Notes under the pieces: model-generated | Databases searched by the model: none | What the model was told of the DNA's origin: nothing | What the model saw: only the letters and a program-made list of their open reading frames with translations | In this document: one piece after another, positions 23,701 to 37,300 of the stretch | Layout: each line of letters starts with the position of its first letter | Numbering within the stretch: position 1 is the first letter of the stretch | Program-made: the position numbers and the translations under genes | Assembly (NCBI RefSeq): GCF_036373705.1 | Contig: NC_089853.1 | Coordinates: 1,195,001 to 1,259,000 of the forward strand | Source of the DNA: Amia ocellicauda | Lineage: Eukaryota; Chordata; Actinopteri; Amiiformes; Amiidae | Direction: 5' to 3' | DNA: 64,000 nt

Positions 23701-26700
23701 GGCAAGTTCTTCTTGAAGAAAACCGAGACTTGGAACATGAGAGGAATGAATTGCGCCACAGATTGAAAGAACTCACTGAGGAGAATCTGAAACTCCGAGA
23801 GAAGTGAGTCAAGATTTTTGGTGGAACAGAAGAGCAATTAAATAATTGGGTTTACTCAAGTATCTAAACAGTATCTATTTCATTCACCCTGCATTTATAT
23901 CATCTCAGATACACTATTGTTGCCTATGAAATATGTTGTGTCCTTGAAAGCAAATTTGTACTTTATCGAGTTATTAGGCTACTCAAAATTACTGAGAGTT
24001 GGGGGTGTTAAAACAAGGCAGAAAACACTGGCCTGCAACCGTGAAATTAAACTGTCCACTTTGATTCTGAGTGTTGGATGAAAAGGCTTCGCTCATACTT
24101 TAGAGTGACAGGTGTAAACCAGCTGTTAGGTGTCAGCTCCATTTCAGGATTACGAATTTGAAAGGATTGAAAATTGAGATTTTATTGAATCATCACAAGT
24201 AATTTAACATTGGATGTCTTATCTTCAGCTTAAGTCAGTTAGTAAAAGATTAATTAATTACATTACCTTTCAATCGTGTCTGTGATCTGATTAAGCCGAG
24301 CAGCAGATAATTACTCTCCTAGTAAAGCCGTAAATGAGTTTCCTGCCATGCAGTGGAGGTCTTGCTGTGTGCATAATAGAAAAAGTGAAAATATATATTC
24401 ACTTATGTCAAATATTAAAATGTCCATTACTACATAGATCCATCTGCTGTCAACAAGCTACATCAGCTTTTCAATTATATTTTAATTTAGCCCTGGGAAC
24501 TTTGTTTCCCAAAATAGGGACACTGTTCAAACCTCAGATTGTTGCAACAATGCTATTGCAAAACCAGAACTTACAACTTCTTTGACACTTGGTAAGGCTG
24601 GGCCTTGTCTGTATAGAGATGTGCTGTAGGAAAGCCCAATTGATCCAATGATAAAGTAATTATCTACAAGGAAATGAATCTTATTAAAATTTGCACAAGC
24701 AAAATGTATTGTTAAACACATTGTCGCAGGAGTCTCTGATCTGCATTGCTTTGTGTGTGTTGGCAACTCCGCTAGGGAGGTGAACTCCAGGCGCCAGGCA
24801 GTGTGTGCGGAGGAGGCGAGGGAGAGATCCGAGAGAGCGCAGCGCGAGGCTGAGCGAGAGAGGAGGCTGGCCGAACATGACGGGCAGGAGAAGAGCGCCG
24901 AGTGTCTGACATGGAGAGAGAAGCACCAGGCCCTGGCAGATATCCTCAAGACCCAAGAGGACTTAAAGTCCCAGAGACAGAATAAAGGAGTATGTCCTCC
25001 ACGTCACCCCTTTAGTATTCATATAATCATATAAACAAACAAACAAACATCTATTTCTGAAGCAAGCAAACAAGAAAGGTCTACACTAGGACTAACAGTC
25101 TGACTTTAGAATACAGGTTTCCATTTTTATATTTGATTACTTTTAATTAGGGTATGGGGAGGCTTTAAATAAATTAAGCAAAAGCAAAATATAAAGAAAA
25201 CACGCACATAGACACACAATAAGACTATCTTTGTGGTTTACATTTTCATCCCTGTTCCCTCTCAGTGTCAAGTGAACATCAAAAGCTATTTCTTGTGTGT
25301 GACAGAGAATGACCAGAAAATTAAGATCCTGAAAAATCAAGACGGGAGTCCAAGGAATTTCATGGTAAGAATTTAGGAGATGAACTGTGAAAAGAAACAG
25401 AGTACATACACCCTGGCATACACTTCCAAATGAAGTGTTTCAAGTCTGTTAATTCCACAGAAAATAGATGTTATGAATTGAAATGGATCAAATGTCATCT
25501 CTTCCACAGGAGGGAGAGCCAGCATATATTTCTACACCTGAAACAGGAAGTGAAGAGCCAGGGAGAAGCACAGAGAGGTAATAGCAGTGATTGATGCCTG
25601 TGATGAGATTGCCAAGAAAGCGCAGGCCTTCCATGAATTGCGTGATACATAAATGAACGTCACACACTGAGGTGTTCTTTGACAACAGAGGGAGATTATA
25701 TAAGGATTCATCCAAAGCTTTATATGGCCATTTCAACATTAAAATGCATCTTTTATAAGTATATTCTCTTGCTATTATTATTATTATTATTATTAGTAGT
25801 AGTAGTAGTAGTAGTAGTAGTAGCAGTAGTAGTAACAGTAGCAGTAATAGTAATCGGTAATTCCTCTGGTTTCTGTGCCACACATACCAAGCAAATGCAA
25901 TAATACAAGTAACTCTTATCCTCTCTGCATTATTTTGCTGCTCAGTGATTTTCCAGCATTATCCTACAGCCCTATATATACTTAATACACATAATGCCTG
26001 TAACTTAGTTATTCCCCTCTGGGGCTCAGCTCTCCTGTTAAATCGCACTTTATACCTAGTTGTCATTGTACAACTTGCATTTACATTGCTAGTACCCGTG
26101 TTGTTTATATTGTTTTCCCTGTGTCCCTTCCCCTGAGCTATTTTCTGACTTCACATCTTGTCTGCAAATCTAGGATGTAGGACTTGTTTTAACTATATAT
26201 TTTCTTATGCACTTTGAACTTGTAATTTGTACTAAATTTGATCTGCAATTTTAGACTGTATTGCACTTTTATAATGCTCTTATGTTTTGTAAGTATGTAT
26301 AAGTGTATTTTGTAAGTATAAGGGATAAGGGCATCTGCTAATAAATAAATTGGAAATGGATTAATGAGATTCACATCCTTAAAAAAAAAAAATAAGCCAA
26401 GGAAATGGGCTTGCCAATAATTTCACATTATTTAATATTTAATTCTCCTCTCCTTGATCTTTAAACCTATACATTTTAATTAAAGCCACTACATTGCCTA
26501 CACCTATTTGCATCTATATAACCTCACTTGAGGCTGTGACCATTAATGGGACAATCAATGTCCTTGTGTAAATGAATGCATACAGCGAACGATTTAAATT
26601 CGGCTTCTCTTGACGCACTGTGATACAGAACATGTAAGTGGATTGTTAGATTATATTAAACTGTGACCTTCAAGAACTGTTGCTAGATTGTACACTGAGT

Positions 26701-27720
26701 GCACTTGGAGACGCGCCGATTGATTGTATTGATATTTTTAGCTATCGTGAGAAGCACTCCAACTCTGAACTGTGTGTTAAAAAGCTTAAACCTCTCCCCT
26801 TTCCTGTTCTGCTCCACATTCACTCGCAGAGAAAATATCTTCAGATACTTTAAATTCTAGTTTTAGTTTTCTCTGTAACTACTTGGTCTTCCAATGCAGT
26901 CAGTGCCACAGACAAACATTTGTGGATTACATACATTTCCCTTTTACACTTTTTAGCCAGAAGTGGCATTTTTCATATCCTTGAACATGTAGTTTGTGAT
27001 TTCAGTTATATAAGGGATCATTTTGGTTCCTTGCACACCAGTGACCATTAAATGTATGCTTGCTTGTATTTGAACCTAGATATTATTGCTAATGCATCTC
27101 TCCAAGCAGTCACAACAGCACCTTTTTTGTTTCTAAACAAACTTTGCTTATGTTCAAACCATAAATCCACTCTTGCCCCATATTTTTTAATAAATATCAA
27201 TGCTCAGTTGATGGAATGTTTTCCTGAAATGTTCAGAAAAGCACTGTGTCAAGCAACCAGAAGCAACTTTCCTTAGAAACAAAAATCAAAACAAAAAACA
27301 TCACCATGGATACTTGAATGAACAGGAAGTTATGCAATTGTTTGAACATTATTTTATTATATCATGCCAAGTATTCCACAAAGGAAAGTATGTAGTACAA
27401 ATGTAAATCTACCAATCTAAAAATGTTTTAAACCTAGACTACCACTGGCAAGTTGAGGTTTTTGCTATAACAAAACCCTTAGAAATAAATCATTTGTGAA
27501 TTAGATCTTTGAAATAACATCAACTCTCAGCCTAACATATATTTCTGTCTTGTTCAGATTCATGTACAGAGTTGCTGCTCCATGTTTAAGTTCTGGAAGA
27601 AACTCGGCACAAGTTCATTTCAGTGAGCTCTCCCCTATAGGAATGCCCCAGACAGTCACGCCACGAAGAAACAGAAAAGTAGTTGAATATTTCTGGCTCC
27701 CAGCAGATGACGACGAATGA
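20764..27720 (+). CDS. Uncharacterised coiled-coil protein, complete 8-exon gene
   Basis: Exons: 20764-21075, 21324-21464, 22946-23146, 23616-23803, 24776-24989, 25266-25364, 25510-25577, 27558-27720. All junctions are GT-AG and phases agree (the exon 7/8 join makes an Arg codon from AG|A). The total is 1386 nt, or 461 residues. The start MSLKTPSHGDLQIVCSS is followed by a basic, Ser-rich head (VSRLCRKPVRMVRPVSA). From about residue 90 to 350 it is a charged heptad-like coiled coil (ECEDLKQQNSYLSNEIYMER, MRNLRNLNQELQAQVKELKQ, a Glu/Ala/Arg-rich exon 3, RLKELTEENLKLREK, SERAQREAERERRLAEHD). The C-terminus is not coiled: VTENDQKIKILKNQDGSPRN, then a final exon ending RKVVEYFWLPADDDE. No catalytic motif, signal peptide or membrane segment is seen. 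I do not recognise the family. The exon structure and clean frame indicate a real conserved gene. It lies between CTR9 (same strand) and EIF4G2 (convergent). A structural or cytoskeletal/centrosomal role would be a guess from the coiled coil. Confidence 0.85.
23208..23227. repeat. (TC)n microsatellite
   Basis: A short CT/TC run in intron 3 of the coiled-coil gene. Confidence 0.9.
25768..25852. repeat. (ATT)n then (AGT)n microsatellite
   Basis: An ATT trinucleotide run changes into AGT/AGC repeats in intron 7 of the coiled-coil gene. Poly-Leu, poly-Val and poly-Ile frames over it are artefacts of the repeat. Confidence 0.95.
25955..26352 (+). mobile_element. L2-type LINE 3' end remnant
   Basis: Low-complexity T-rich 3'-UTR-like sequence ends in GGGATAAGGGCATCTGCTAA followed by TAAATAAAT, the conserved L2 tail of fish LINEs. 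It lies in intron 7 of the coiled-coil gene. The 5' limit is uncertain. Confidence 0.55.
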
Positions 27721-27899
27721 GGCAAAGGTTTACATGATACATCAATCATTATATGTCTACATGCAAATATGATTCCATTTGTATTCCTAATACCCAATAT
27801 TCTGTATAGCTATTGCATGTCATATATACAGGGTATTCCATATAAATCTGTTCTAGTCCACACAGAACATCTTTGTGCTCACCGGATTCAAAACGCACA

Positions 27900-27905
27900 A
27901 ATAAA
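27900..27905 (+). promoter_or_regulatory. Poly(A) signal of the coiled-coil gene
   Basis: AATAAA lies 180 bases after the TGA at 27718-27720 and just before the transposon insertion at 27922, so it would serve the coiled-coil gene if that transposon is a later arrival. Confidence 0.55.
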
Positions 27906-27921
27906 GTGTGACAATGATATA

Positions 27922-29140
27922 CACTCACCTAAAGGATTATTAGGAACACCATACTAATACTGTGTTTGACCCCCTTTCGCCTTCAGAACTGCCTTAATTC
28001 TACGTGGCATTGATTCAACAAGGTGCTGAAAGCATTCTTTAGAAATGTTGGCCCATATTGATAGGATAGCATCTTGCAGTTGATGGAGATTTGTGGGATG
28101 CACATCCAGGGCACGAAGCTCCCGTTCCACCACATCCCAAAGATGCTCTATTGGGTTGAGATCTGGTGACTGTGGGGGCCAGTTTAGTACAGTGAACTCA
28201 TTGTCATGTTCAAGAAACCAATTTGAAATGATTCGACCTTTGTGACATGGTGCATTATCCTGCTGGAAGTAGCCATCAGAGGATGGGTACATGGTGGTCA
28301 TAAAGGGATGGACATGGTCAGAAACAATGCTCAGGTAGGCCGTGGCATTTAAACGATGCCCAATTGGCACTAAGGGGCCTAAAGTGTGCCAAGAAAACAT
28401 CCCCCACACCATTACACCACCACCACCAGCCTGCACAGTGGTAACAAGGCATGATGGATCCATGTTCTCATTCTGTTTACGCCAAATTCTGACTCTACCA
28501 TCTGAATGTCTCAACAGAAATCGACTCATCAGACCAGGCAACATTTTTCCAGTCTTCAACTGTCCAATTTTGGTGAGCTTGTGCAAATTGTAGCCTCTTT
28601 TTCCTATTTGTAGTGGAGATGAGTGGTACCCGGTGGGGTCTTCTGCTGTTGTAGCCCATCCGCCTCAAGGTTGTACGTGTTGTGGCTTCACAAATGCTTT
28701 GCTGCATACCTCGGTTGTAACGAGTGGTTATTTCAGTCAAAGTTGCTCTTCTATCAGCTTGAATCAGTCGGCCCGTTCTCCTCTGACCTCTAGCATCAAC
28801 AAGGCATTTTCACCCACAGGACTGCCGCATACTGGATGTTTTTCCCTTTTCACACCATTCTTTGTAAACCCTAGAAATGGTTGTGCGTGAAAATCCCAGT
28901 AACTGAGCAGATTGTGAAATACTCAGACCGGCCCGTCTGGCACCAACAACCATGCCACGCTCAAAATTGCTTAAATCACCTTTCTTTCCCATTCAGACAT
29001 TCAGTTTGGAGTTCAGGAGATTGTCTTGACCAGGACCACAGCCCTAAATGCATTGAAGCAACTGCCATGTGATTGGTTGGTTAGATAATTGCATTAATGA
29101 GAAATTGAACAGGTGTTCCTAATAATCCTTTAGGTGAGTG
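27922..29140 (-). mobile_element. Tc1/mariner element, DD36E type, copy 1 (defective)
   Basis: It is bounded by TA on both sides (27920-27921 and 29141-29142). Inverted ends read CACTCACCTAAAGGATTATT inward from each side. Length is 1219 bp. The transposase on the minus strand is broken by a stop in place of an Arg codon (CGA to TGA) after residue 60, near 28810, and by a 2-bp deletion at about 28524 relative to the copy at 58682-59902. By eye the two copies differ at about seven other single bases. The intact copy describes the protein. Confidence 0.95.
27954..28992 (-). pseudogene. Tc1-like DD36E transposase, copy 1, stop plus frameshift
   Basis: The N-terminal 60 residues (28992-28810) match the intact copy, then a TGA stop follows. 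The catalytic two thirds (27954-28586) reads in another frame after a 2-bp deletion just past the first catalytic Asp block (WSDES). The second Asp (FQQDNAP) and the Glu (LNPIEHLWD) codons remain. No functional full-length transposase can be made. Confidence 0.95.
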
Positions 29141-29142
29141 TA

Positions 29143-31324
29143 GAACTGACATGTGCAATCCTCTACAAGTTCTCAAAGTAGCTTGTAAAACTTTTCCAAT
29201 TGTTGCTGCTGTAAATTAAGTGAATCTCTCTAGAAGACATAGACCAGCTCAGCAGTTGCACATTTTGAGTTTTGAGCAACATATTGCTTTTGTACAAAAT
29301 ATTTTTATTGATGTGTGCATGAGTGTATTGGGTTTTTGAAAGAAATCATTTACAAGTTGCACAAAGGTTGTGCCTGACTAATGTCTGCAATTTCAGTTAA
29401 TGTGAAAATATTTCAATTAAAATACTGCTCACCAAAAAAACCTGCCTGTTTTTTATCTCCCTAATCCACAAGGTTTATTTTATTCACCCACACCTTAATA
29501 TTCCTATACCATTGTACACACAAGTGTTCACAATAATATACAAGGAAAAGCACTTAAAATTAAAGGACAAAAGTAGGTTTAAGGTTCTACAAATTGCAAA
29601 CATTTTCTAAATATGAATAGAACACACAAGACACTATTTTCATTAAACTCACTTAAGCACTGCATCTATATTATACCTCAGCCATATTTAAAAGTCACTA
29701 TTATCAAATTAAAGTAAGCCAGCACAAAACATGCATGGACTACCTTGCTTCACAGAAGTGAATAGTTCTTTTACCTTGAAGAAAAAAAAAATGCAATGAG
29801 CCCTGTACTCTTAGGACACATGCACAGCTCCAACACATTCACGCTGGACTTCTTAGAAATACAGAAAGTGTTGTAAATGTTTCTTGTATTTTATTTGAAT
29901 TCCACAGCAGTCAAGTTACACATTCCTCTGCAATGGCCATGATTCAATAGGACTAGTAACAGCAGACAAGCCAAGAGTGGATTTTCTGGGGGCAACCCTA
30001 CATTTAGAATCTTAAAAGGTTTACAAAACAATCTTCGCAAGCCTTTTAATACAATAACAGCAGGGGGTTAAGATATATGGTTTCAGTGATACGATCTTAA
30101 CAGTGTTTAACTATACTGAAGGTTAAGCAATAGTGGTACCTAGAACATTTTGCAATATGTTAACCTTGCAAATTAAAAGTGGAGAGAAGGGAAAAAAATA
30201 TATATATATAGATCTCACGTAAGAGAAATTGTTATGTGCAGGGATGGTACAATTTGCCCATATTGATTCCATGATTTTACTTCTCCATGCAGAAGTTTAT
30301 TCACTACCTGCACCCCAAATGCTGCACATCTACCATCAAGGGTACAGGCCTCCAGAGAATGGGATAGGGGCCAGAAGGTGGAAAATTCAAAACCCAATCA
30401 TTTCAATCAGTTAACTTTTTTATTCACCAATTAAAAGTTAAGACAGGTTAAAAATGGTTTGATACACTTTCTAGTGCAATCAAGAGATTACCCATCAGAA
30501 CAGGCAGATTGTTGTTTCAGGAGTCCCTGAACATGCAGTAGGAAGAAAACAAATTCAAGTATCACAATGTTTGACATAGTTAATAAAAAACAGGGCATGT
30601 GAACAAAATTAAAGGTGGCTTAATTTCAGTAAAAGTTCCATTAACCTTGCCATTAAAGGTTCCCATACATCCACATCAAGCACTTTAAGGGCTTAAATTT
30701 AATCTCACAATCAGGTCATATATTGTGCAAGTAAACCAGGTTCATTAAAGACTTGTGCACTTGCCCAGGCGCTTCTCTTAAGTTTCATTTTTATTTTGTG
30801 GTTTTAAATAGGACCAGAAGATATTCAAACCCAGCACATAACAAAGCCCATTACTAGGAGGTAGAAACACAGGCAAATAACTATTAAATGTTATGGCAGC
30901 AAAACCACTGATTACAGTTTAGGATTCTTTGTAACAATAAAGGGATAAGTCAGAATATTGCAACGACTCAAGTATTACACTGAGCAAAGTGCATTTCTAC
31001 AGTGTTGCTATTCAAAAAGCCCATGTAGAAAAATGGCAGCAGAACGGGTCCGCGATACACTGCCACTCTGCAAACAGAAGATGGAATTCCATGCTGCCAA
31101 TATATTTTCTAAAAGGCTTTCTAAAACATAAGATGGTAATACTATGCTTAAGACCTTGCTAAAAAAAAAAAAAGACATGCTTCAGCTTTAAATAATGCGA
31201 AAACTTTACAGCGGAATGAATTTTCGCAGTGGTTAGGTAAAGGGCAGGGAGGGGAAGGTACAAGAAAAAAGTTGCATCATCGTAAGTCGTATATTCTGCT
31301 CTATATAAGGCTTTGGCTGGTTCT
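29143..31324 (-). other. EIF4G2 3' UTR and short convergent spacer
   Basis: About 2 kb of AT-rich, non-coding sequence lies downstream of the EIF4G2 stop (31325-31327). Minus-strand AATAAA candidates occur at about 30420-30425, 29479-29484 and 29474-29479; I cannot tell which is used. No ORF of interest and no recognisable repeat was seen beyond A/T runs. Confidence 0.5.
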
Positions 31325-34300
31325 TCAGTCAGCTTCCTCATCAGACTCTTCCTCCTCTGCGGTTTCCAGCCAGGTCAGCCACTGGTTCACCTGGGAAGGA
31401 CAGGAAAAGCATACATTACGAATGGCGTAGTCCCGGCCCGACTGCCAAGCCCAGTCAGCAGTACAATAATGCCAGGAAAGAAGTGCACATTGTGCAAACC
31501 ATGCGATTTCCCAAGTCAGCAGGGTGGAGCCACTTCATTCAGAGCAGTCGATCCAATCTTAGTGCAGTTATAAAGCAGCCTTGATTTAAATGCAGTTACC
31601 TGGAATAATGCTTTTCCCTTTCCAGGGAACTCTTGTGTAATGTCTTCTTTCCAAGCAAGGAAGGCTTCTTCTTCAATTATCTCCATGTCATAGAAGTTGA
31701 CAAAATAGCGCAGTAACATGCCTGAAATTGAATAAAAGCCAACACACAAAGTTAGTCCAAATTACATGTTACAAGATCATAAGGTTAAATGCTACAGCTG
31801 CACATTTCACACACAAGAGAACTGCAATTGCTTTGCAGTGAAAGGTAGAGAGCAGACTAAGTTTTGGTTTCTACTACAGTTTAAAAGGAGTCATTTGATA
31901 GCATACAAGAATGTGCAGATGCACACACAGATCTGAGATGTCATAGCACTTGCCTTTTGGAAAACCGTTGTTGTTGCAGTGAACCTGCAGTGCGTACAGG
32001 GCGCTGACCTGCAGATCAACGTGATCGTGCAGGAATTTCTGCATCACTGGCTTGAAGGCAAGCAGCAGCTGTTTCTCCTGGTCTAACTGCTCTTTGGAAG
32101 GAGCAGATAATTGGTCATCTCCTTCAGCTATACTCATCTCATGGGAAATATACTGCAAGAAGCTTAAAAAAAAAAAAAAAAAAAAGTTAAGAGGCTGCCC
32201 CAAAATACAAAAAGCAAACTACTTGGTAGGACAGGCACAACAGGTAGTGCATCAACTCCCCACTCACCTGGTCATCAGGATGTTGACAAAGCCCTTATCA
32301 GTGTGGAGCTTGGGCGAAATGTTATCTTTGATCCACTTGTAGATGGCCTGTGGCGAGGGGTCTGCCTTGATCTGCTTCAACAGCTCCTTCTCCAGCTTCA
32401 GAAGTGGGAACAGAAAACTAAGTCCTTTTCCTTCAAGGATTTCCAACATACGATCTTTATTCTGATCAATCTCTGTGTGGGGGGAGACATTCACGATGCA
32501 CAGGTTAGAAGATGCACACTTCAAGTCACACTTGCCAGATGTAAATTTGAGGAGAATTTTAACTGAATGATGGGCTTCAAAGTATATTCCCCAAAAGGTA
32601 AAGCAGAAGTTAAGGAATAAAGATAACTAAATCAGAGCTATAGTTCTTGCTCTGTACATTTCACATTCTTAATACAGAGCAGTGACCAATAGTTATACAA
32701 GCCACACAGCTGTGCTACAAAGGGAGAGGAAGGAGAAAAACTCTCACCAGGCAGCATCTTCTGCATGTTGACCTTGCTTTGCTGGAAAAGTTCAGTGAGC
32801 CATTCTTTATCCTTCATCTTAGCAGTTTGTTGAAGACAGAGCAGGAAAAGGGGAAAATGCGTGCCATTTTCCAGTGGCTGTGCCAGCTCCGCTACATTCA
32901 CAAGCTCGGCAATAATAGCACGGGCTGCAAACTGGGCCAAGTAGGACTTCACAAGAGGGATGTCCACCTCTATTTTGGGACACTGGTCCAACACATTAAG
33001 GAACGCCTAGAAGGAGGGGAAAAAAAAAGTTACACCCTCCCAAAACTGCTTTCCATAAACTGAGTAGAAATTCTATGCCAACAAAATTCACAAAGGCTCA
33101 CGTAGCAGCAGCATGCATGGGACTAATTAGAACAGGAAACAGCCTCAATAAAAACCAACTTTGTTAAAGTGGCAATGATTATTTCTCCTGGAACAGATCC
33201 ATTGATCTAGGTACATGGGAATGTAGAGACCAGCTTACAACATTTACCTGCATGAAGTTCTCCCCAGTGATCAGCCCCTCCGATCTAAGCGAATGGATCA
33301 GAGTGCTGGCGTGCTCTTTGTCATCATCCGAACGGTCCAGTGAACAAATCACGATCTTGCTCAGCATCTCTGGCAGAAAGTGTTTCGGGGCTTTCATCTC
33401 CCTAACACCACTGACGGCATCATTCATATTCTTACTGTTCAGGTAGTCTGTTACAATCACCTCCTTCAGAGAGGGGAAAAGGAGAAATGGGTCAAGTGCA
33501 TTTTCATCCTGCGATGAACATGAAGAGCAATTACACATCACACAGCAGCCATACGTACAGTCATTTTGAGCAGCTCTTCTCTAGCCGGAGGAGGTCTCTT
33601 GCTATTCTTTGCAGGCTTTTCCTGGATTGGAGGTGGGTTGGTTTTGAGGCCAAGTTGAGGTGGCTATGTAAAAAAAAAAAAAATCAAATTGTGACCTACA
33701 AGCACTGTGGAAAGGAGTACATTAAAAATGAAAGGCTTTTAAGAACTCCACACATGCAGGTTTGATAAAGCCTACCTGTCCCAGGGGTGGCGTCTGTGTG
33801 CGAGGTGGCTGTGCACTAGGAGGAATCATAGTTGGTATCTGTGGCTGCAGCTTTGGCACTTGATTTTTATTCAGAAGGAATGACTGAGCCGGTCTCAGGC
33901 TGATCTGAAGACAAAGTGACACATCAGTACATTTACAAAAAAAAAAAATGAATTCAAAGTTGCACCATTATGCCCTCATATCTCATAATCGCAGTCAGCG
34001 GACCCTAGTCACCAGTTGACAGTGGTGAGTCAGCAGGGGCAAGAGAAGAGTAATGGGGGAGCAGGGAGGGGGGAGAAAAGAGGTGAAAGTAGAGAAGACT
34101 GGTACCAGGTTTTTTCCCCTCAGAATAACGCGTCTTTTTATAATCACTGGGCATTACTACACTTTCAGGGTTAGCATTTATTTTGTATAGGACTCCTTTA
34201 CCTCATCTGCATTGAGCTGTCCCTTCTTAATGAACCGTGGTGGCATGTCCTTGGACTGAGCTTGCTGCTGGGATGAATGTCCCTGGTTCTGGTTATGAAA

Positions 34301-37300
34301 ATGCTGATTCTGTCCCTGAAACACAAGCATTTAAAATAATGCAATAGCCACACAATCTAATGCTCATTACATTGCTTAACCCGTTTGCTGCTCATTTTGG
34401 GATGCAAGTTCGCCATCGCAATCCTAGTGCAAGTTTAAGTCAGACCACTGCAGTAGCTCCATGTACCTGGTTTGACTTAAAAGGCTTGCCTCCTATTTCA
34501 AACTGGGACTGTGGGACAGGAACGATGTGTCCACTGTGGCCATTGAAGAGCGGGTTTGAACGATGACGCCCCATCGTGGGAGAAAACCGATCCTGAATAA
34601 CCCCCGGACCGGTACCAATCCCACTACCTGCAAGTCAAAGAACAGGATTAAATTAATGCACGAGTGACCCTTTGCACTCATTAAATATGGCCGTCACCTC
34701 TTAAAACATGCTGCAAGTCTTAAACCGGTGAATACCTGGCATCTGCCCAAACATATCCGCTAATCCACCAAGAGTTTCTCTGTCAAGTTTCAACCTGGGT
34801 GGCATAAAAGGTCCTTCCAGAAAGAAGTCAGTCCTCATTCCTTGAGACATGTGTGCAGGAATAAAAACACCCAAATCCTAAGAGGAGGGAGGAAATACAT
34901 TATATACCTTTTTTTTTTTTGTATTTTAAATAGCATCATGACAAGCTTTAAAAGAGCAACAGTCTGATCCTTTCATACATACTTGCAGTTGTCTACACAC
35001 AAGTAGAAAAGTTTACTTTGAAAAAAAATGTAAATGCATGCAACTCCACAAGATAAACCTCAAAGTAGCTACCATGTGCAATTTAAGCTTAAAGCCTAGC
35101 AACAAATCATAACTACAGCAAGAATCTAACAAAACATTTCAACTAAAGCAAGCAAACAAGCTACTGTATTAGTAAGAAAATACGTACGAAAAGAGTTATG
35201 CTATTCACCTTTACTGCCTCCTGACGAATCTGGTGAATCGTCTTTGGTCCATTATCGATAAAAGCTTTGCGAGGAACCCAATTGTTTTCTCGCAACTCCA
35301 CAGTATCCTACAATGGAAGGCCATGGTCAACCAATGCTTGAAATTTACACCGTATGGATAAGTCATGTTATTCTAGAAAAGGATGAATGTGCAGTCCTTA
35401 CCTGCAGCAGGAAACGAATCCTTGCTGGCAATTCCTTGTTTGTCATTAAGGATCGCATACGGGCAAAGTACTGATCCATTAAAGACTAGAGGGGGGGAGG
35501 GGAAAGTGCAACTGATTAAGATTAAAATGTATAGAAAACATTTGCACAAAAGGTTTTTCTAGAAATGCTAATATAGAAATTTCTGTAACCAAGACATCAT
35601 ACCTTGGCTTTTTCATGATCTAGTCTAGGTCCCACTGTCCTCATTATCTGACAGAGGCACTCCAAATCCTCTCCCATATCCTTAAGTTGGACTCTCTTTT
35701 TCTTTTCCAAAAGCTGAAAGAAAGAAATGTTTCACTATTTGCATGTCAACAAGCTGGCATACTTGTAACTTAACATGCCCATATTCAAGTGCATTGAACC
35801 ACTAACATACTCACTGTTTTGATGCACTTATGAAGGATAGATTCATGGATAAGGTCAAGTTTGCCAAGTTCTCCAATGAATTTGATGTTCCCCAGCATCT
35901 TGATCTTGGCGATGGCACGCTGCTCCTCTTCATCAGCAGTGAGAGGGTTGTCATGTTTGTCGTATACTAGTGTGAAGGTGTGGGGGGGAAAATGTAGTTA
36001 GCAATAGGAATCGAAATGAGGGTGGATGGGAATGGAAAATAACCAAGATGTGTACTCACTTTCAACATTTCTGGTACGGTTTTCAAATTCATCTTGAAGC
36101 TTAGAAATTAAAAGTCTCCTGAAGGTCTACAAATAAATAGTTTAAATTAGTACAGCATCTCAACCTCGATCTGAATTTCTCCCCTGGATGAAATGTGTTT
36201 AAATGCTTGATTTACGTGAACTTGAACAGTACAAATAGAACACTTCTAGATGGAAAGCCCACCCCTTTAACACACAAGGGAGGATAATGTTCTCACCGTG
36301 CTTTGCTTTTGTGCTGTTTGAACGTCTGGTGATGGGCCATCAAAGTTTGGTGCATCTTCTGCCAAGCGCAGACATAGCTGAGCATATAGCGAACTATACT
36401 TGGGCTCTTCAAGGGCTTTGTCTACAATCTGAGGGGGGGGGGGGGGGTGGGTGGAGAAGAATTATTTCCATTAATGGAAAGGGTACATTTAGGGCAACTC
36501 AGATCTCAATTAAACAATGGCAGAATTCACAAGGGATTTGTGTGTAAAATATAGATTTAACTTGAAGTTAATTCCTACAAGAACAATGTGCTCCAAAGCA
36601 TCTCCACCAGAACTCAACTCCAAGCAGGACGAGGTTAAAACCCTTACCAGCAAGATGATTCCTTTTAGGACGAGTTTAGAATCTACGCCCACATTCAGGA
36701 GCTCAAGGCATAGCTTGTCAAACTTCTCTGGGGTGAGCTTATTAAGTATGCTGCAATAAAGGAGACAAATGCATTACTATTGATTTTCTCCCCCCAAACA
36801 ACCTTGTTCCTAATGGACCTGCTGTTCTACAAAAAATAGGCAGAGGCTCCAAATCACACAAATGCATGAGCTGCACCATTTCATTCCCAGATTCAGTACG
36901 AAGCATGGATTAAGCAACAACATAAGGACAGTAACCGACTTTACAGCCATAAAGAAAAGAAATCCAAATTATGGAAAGAGCTTAAAATGCTCCAGGTTTT
37001 ATTTTGTAAAAGTGGTAGCTACACAGTTCTCCAAACCAGAGCGAGTAATTTAGTCCATCTCATGTCAAGTTTAAGGAATCTCTGTAGATTAAGTTGTATA
37101 GCATATGCACAAAACCTCATAGCATTTTGACTAGACATAAGGATTTCAAGACGACATTCCTTGCAGGGGATACATACCCTCTTACTTTCCTAAAGATTGC
37201 ATCGTGTCGTTCTTTCTCGTTTGTGGAGTTGACATCTCGTCTAGTGCTTCGTGAAGGAACCCATCTCTGAACAGGCCCTGGGGTTTTCCCCAGGTACTCG

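Noticed and set aside
25579-25581. TAA as the real end of the coiled-coil protein
   Set aside because: A GTAATA donor at 25578 overlaps it, and splicing to 27558 gives a phase-matched 54-codon final exon with a sensible C-terminus and a poly(A) signal 180 bases later. The shorter form could still exist as an isoform.
25488-25903. Poly-Leu/Ile and poly-Val frames
   Set aside because: Artefacts of the ATT/AGT trinucleotide repeat in an intron; the same applies to the poly-Leu frame at 48910-49143.
28342-28593. Plus-strand ORFs over the transposons (also 28633-28890, 59102-59338, 59395-59652, 45477-45881, 55270-55467)
   Set aside because: They are antisense shadows of Tc1 transposase genes; the minus strand carries the catalytic motifs.
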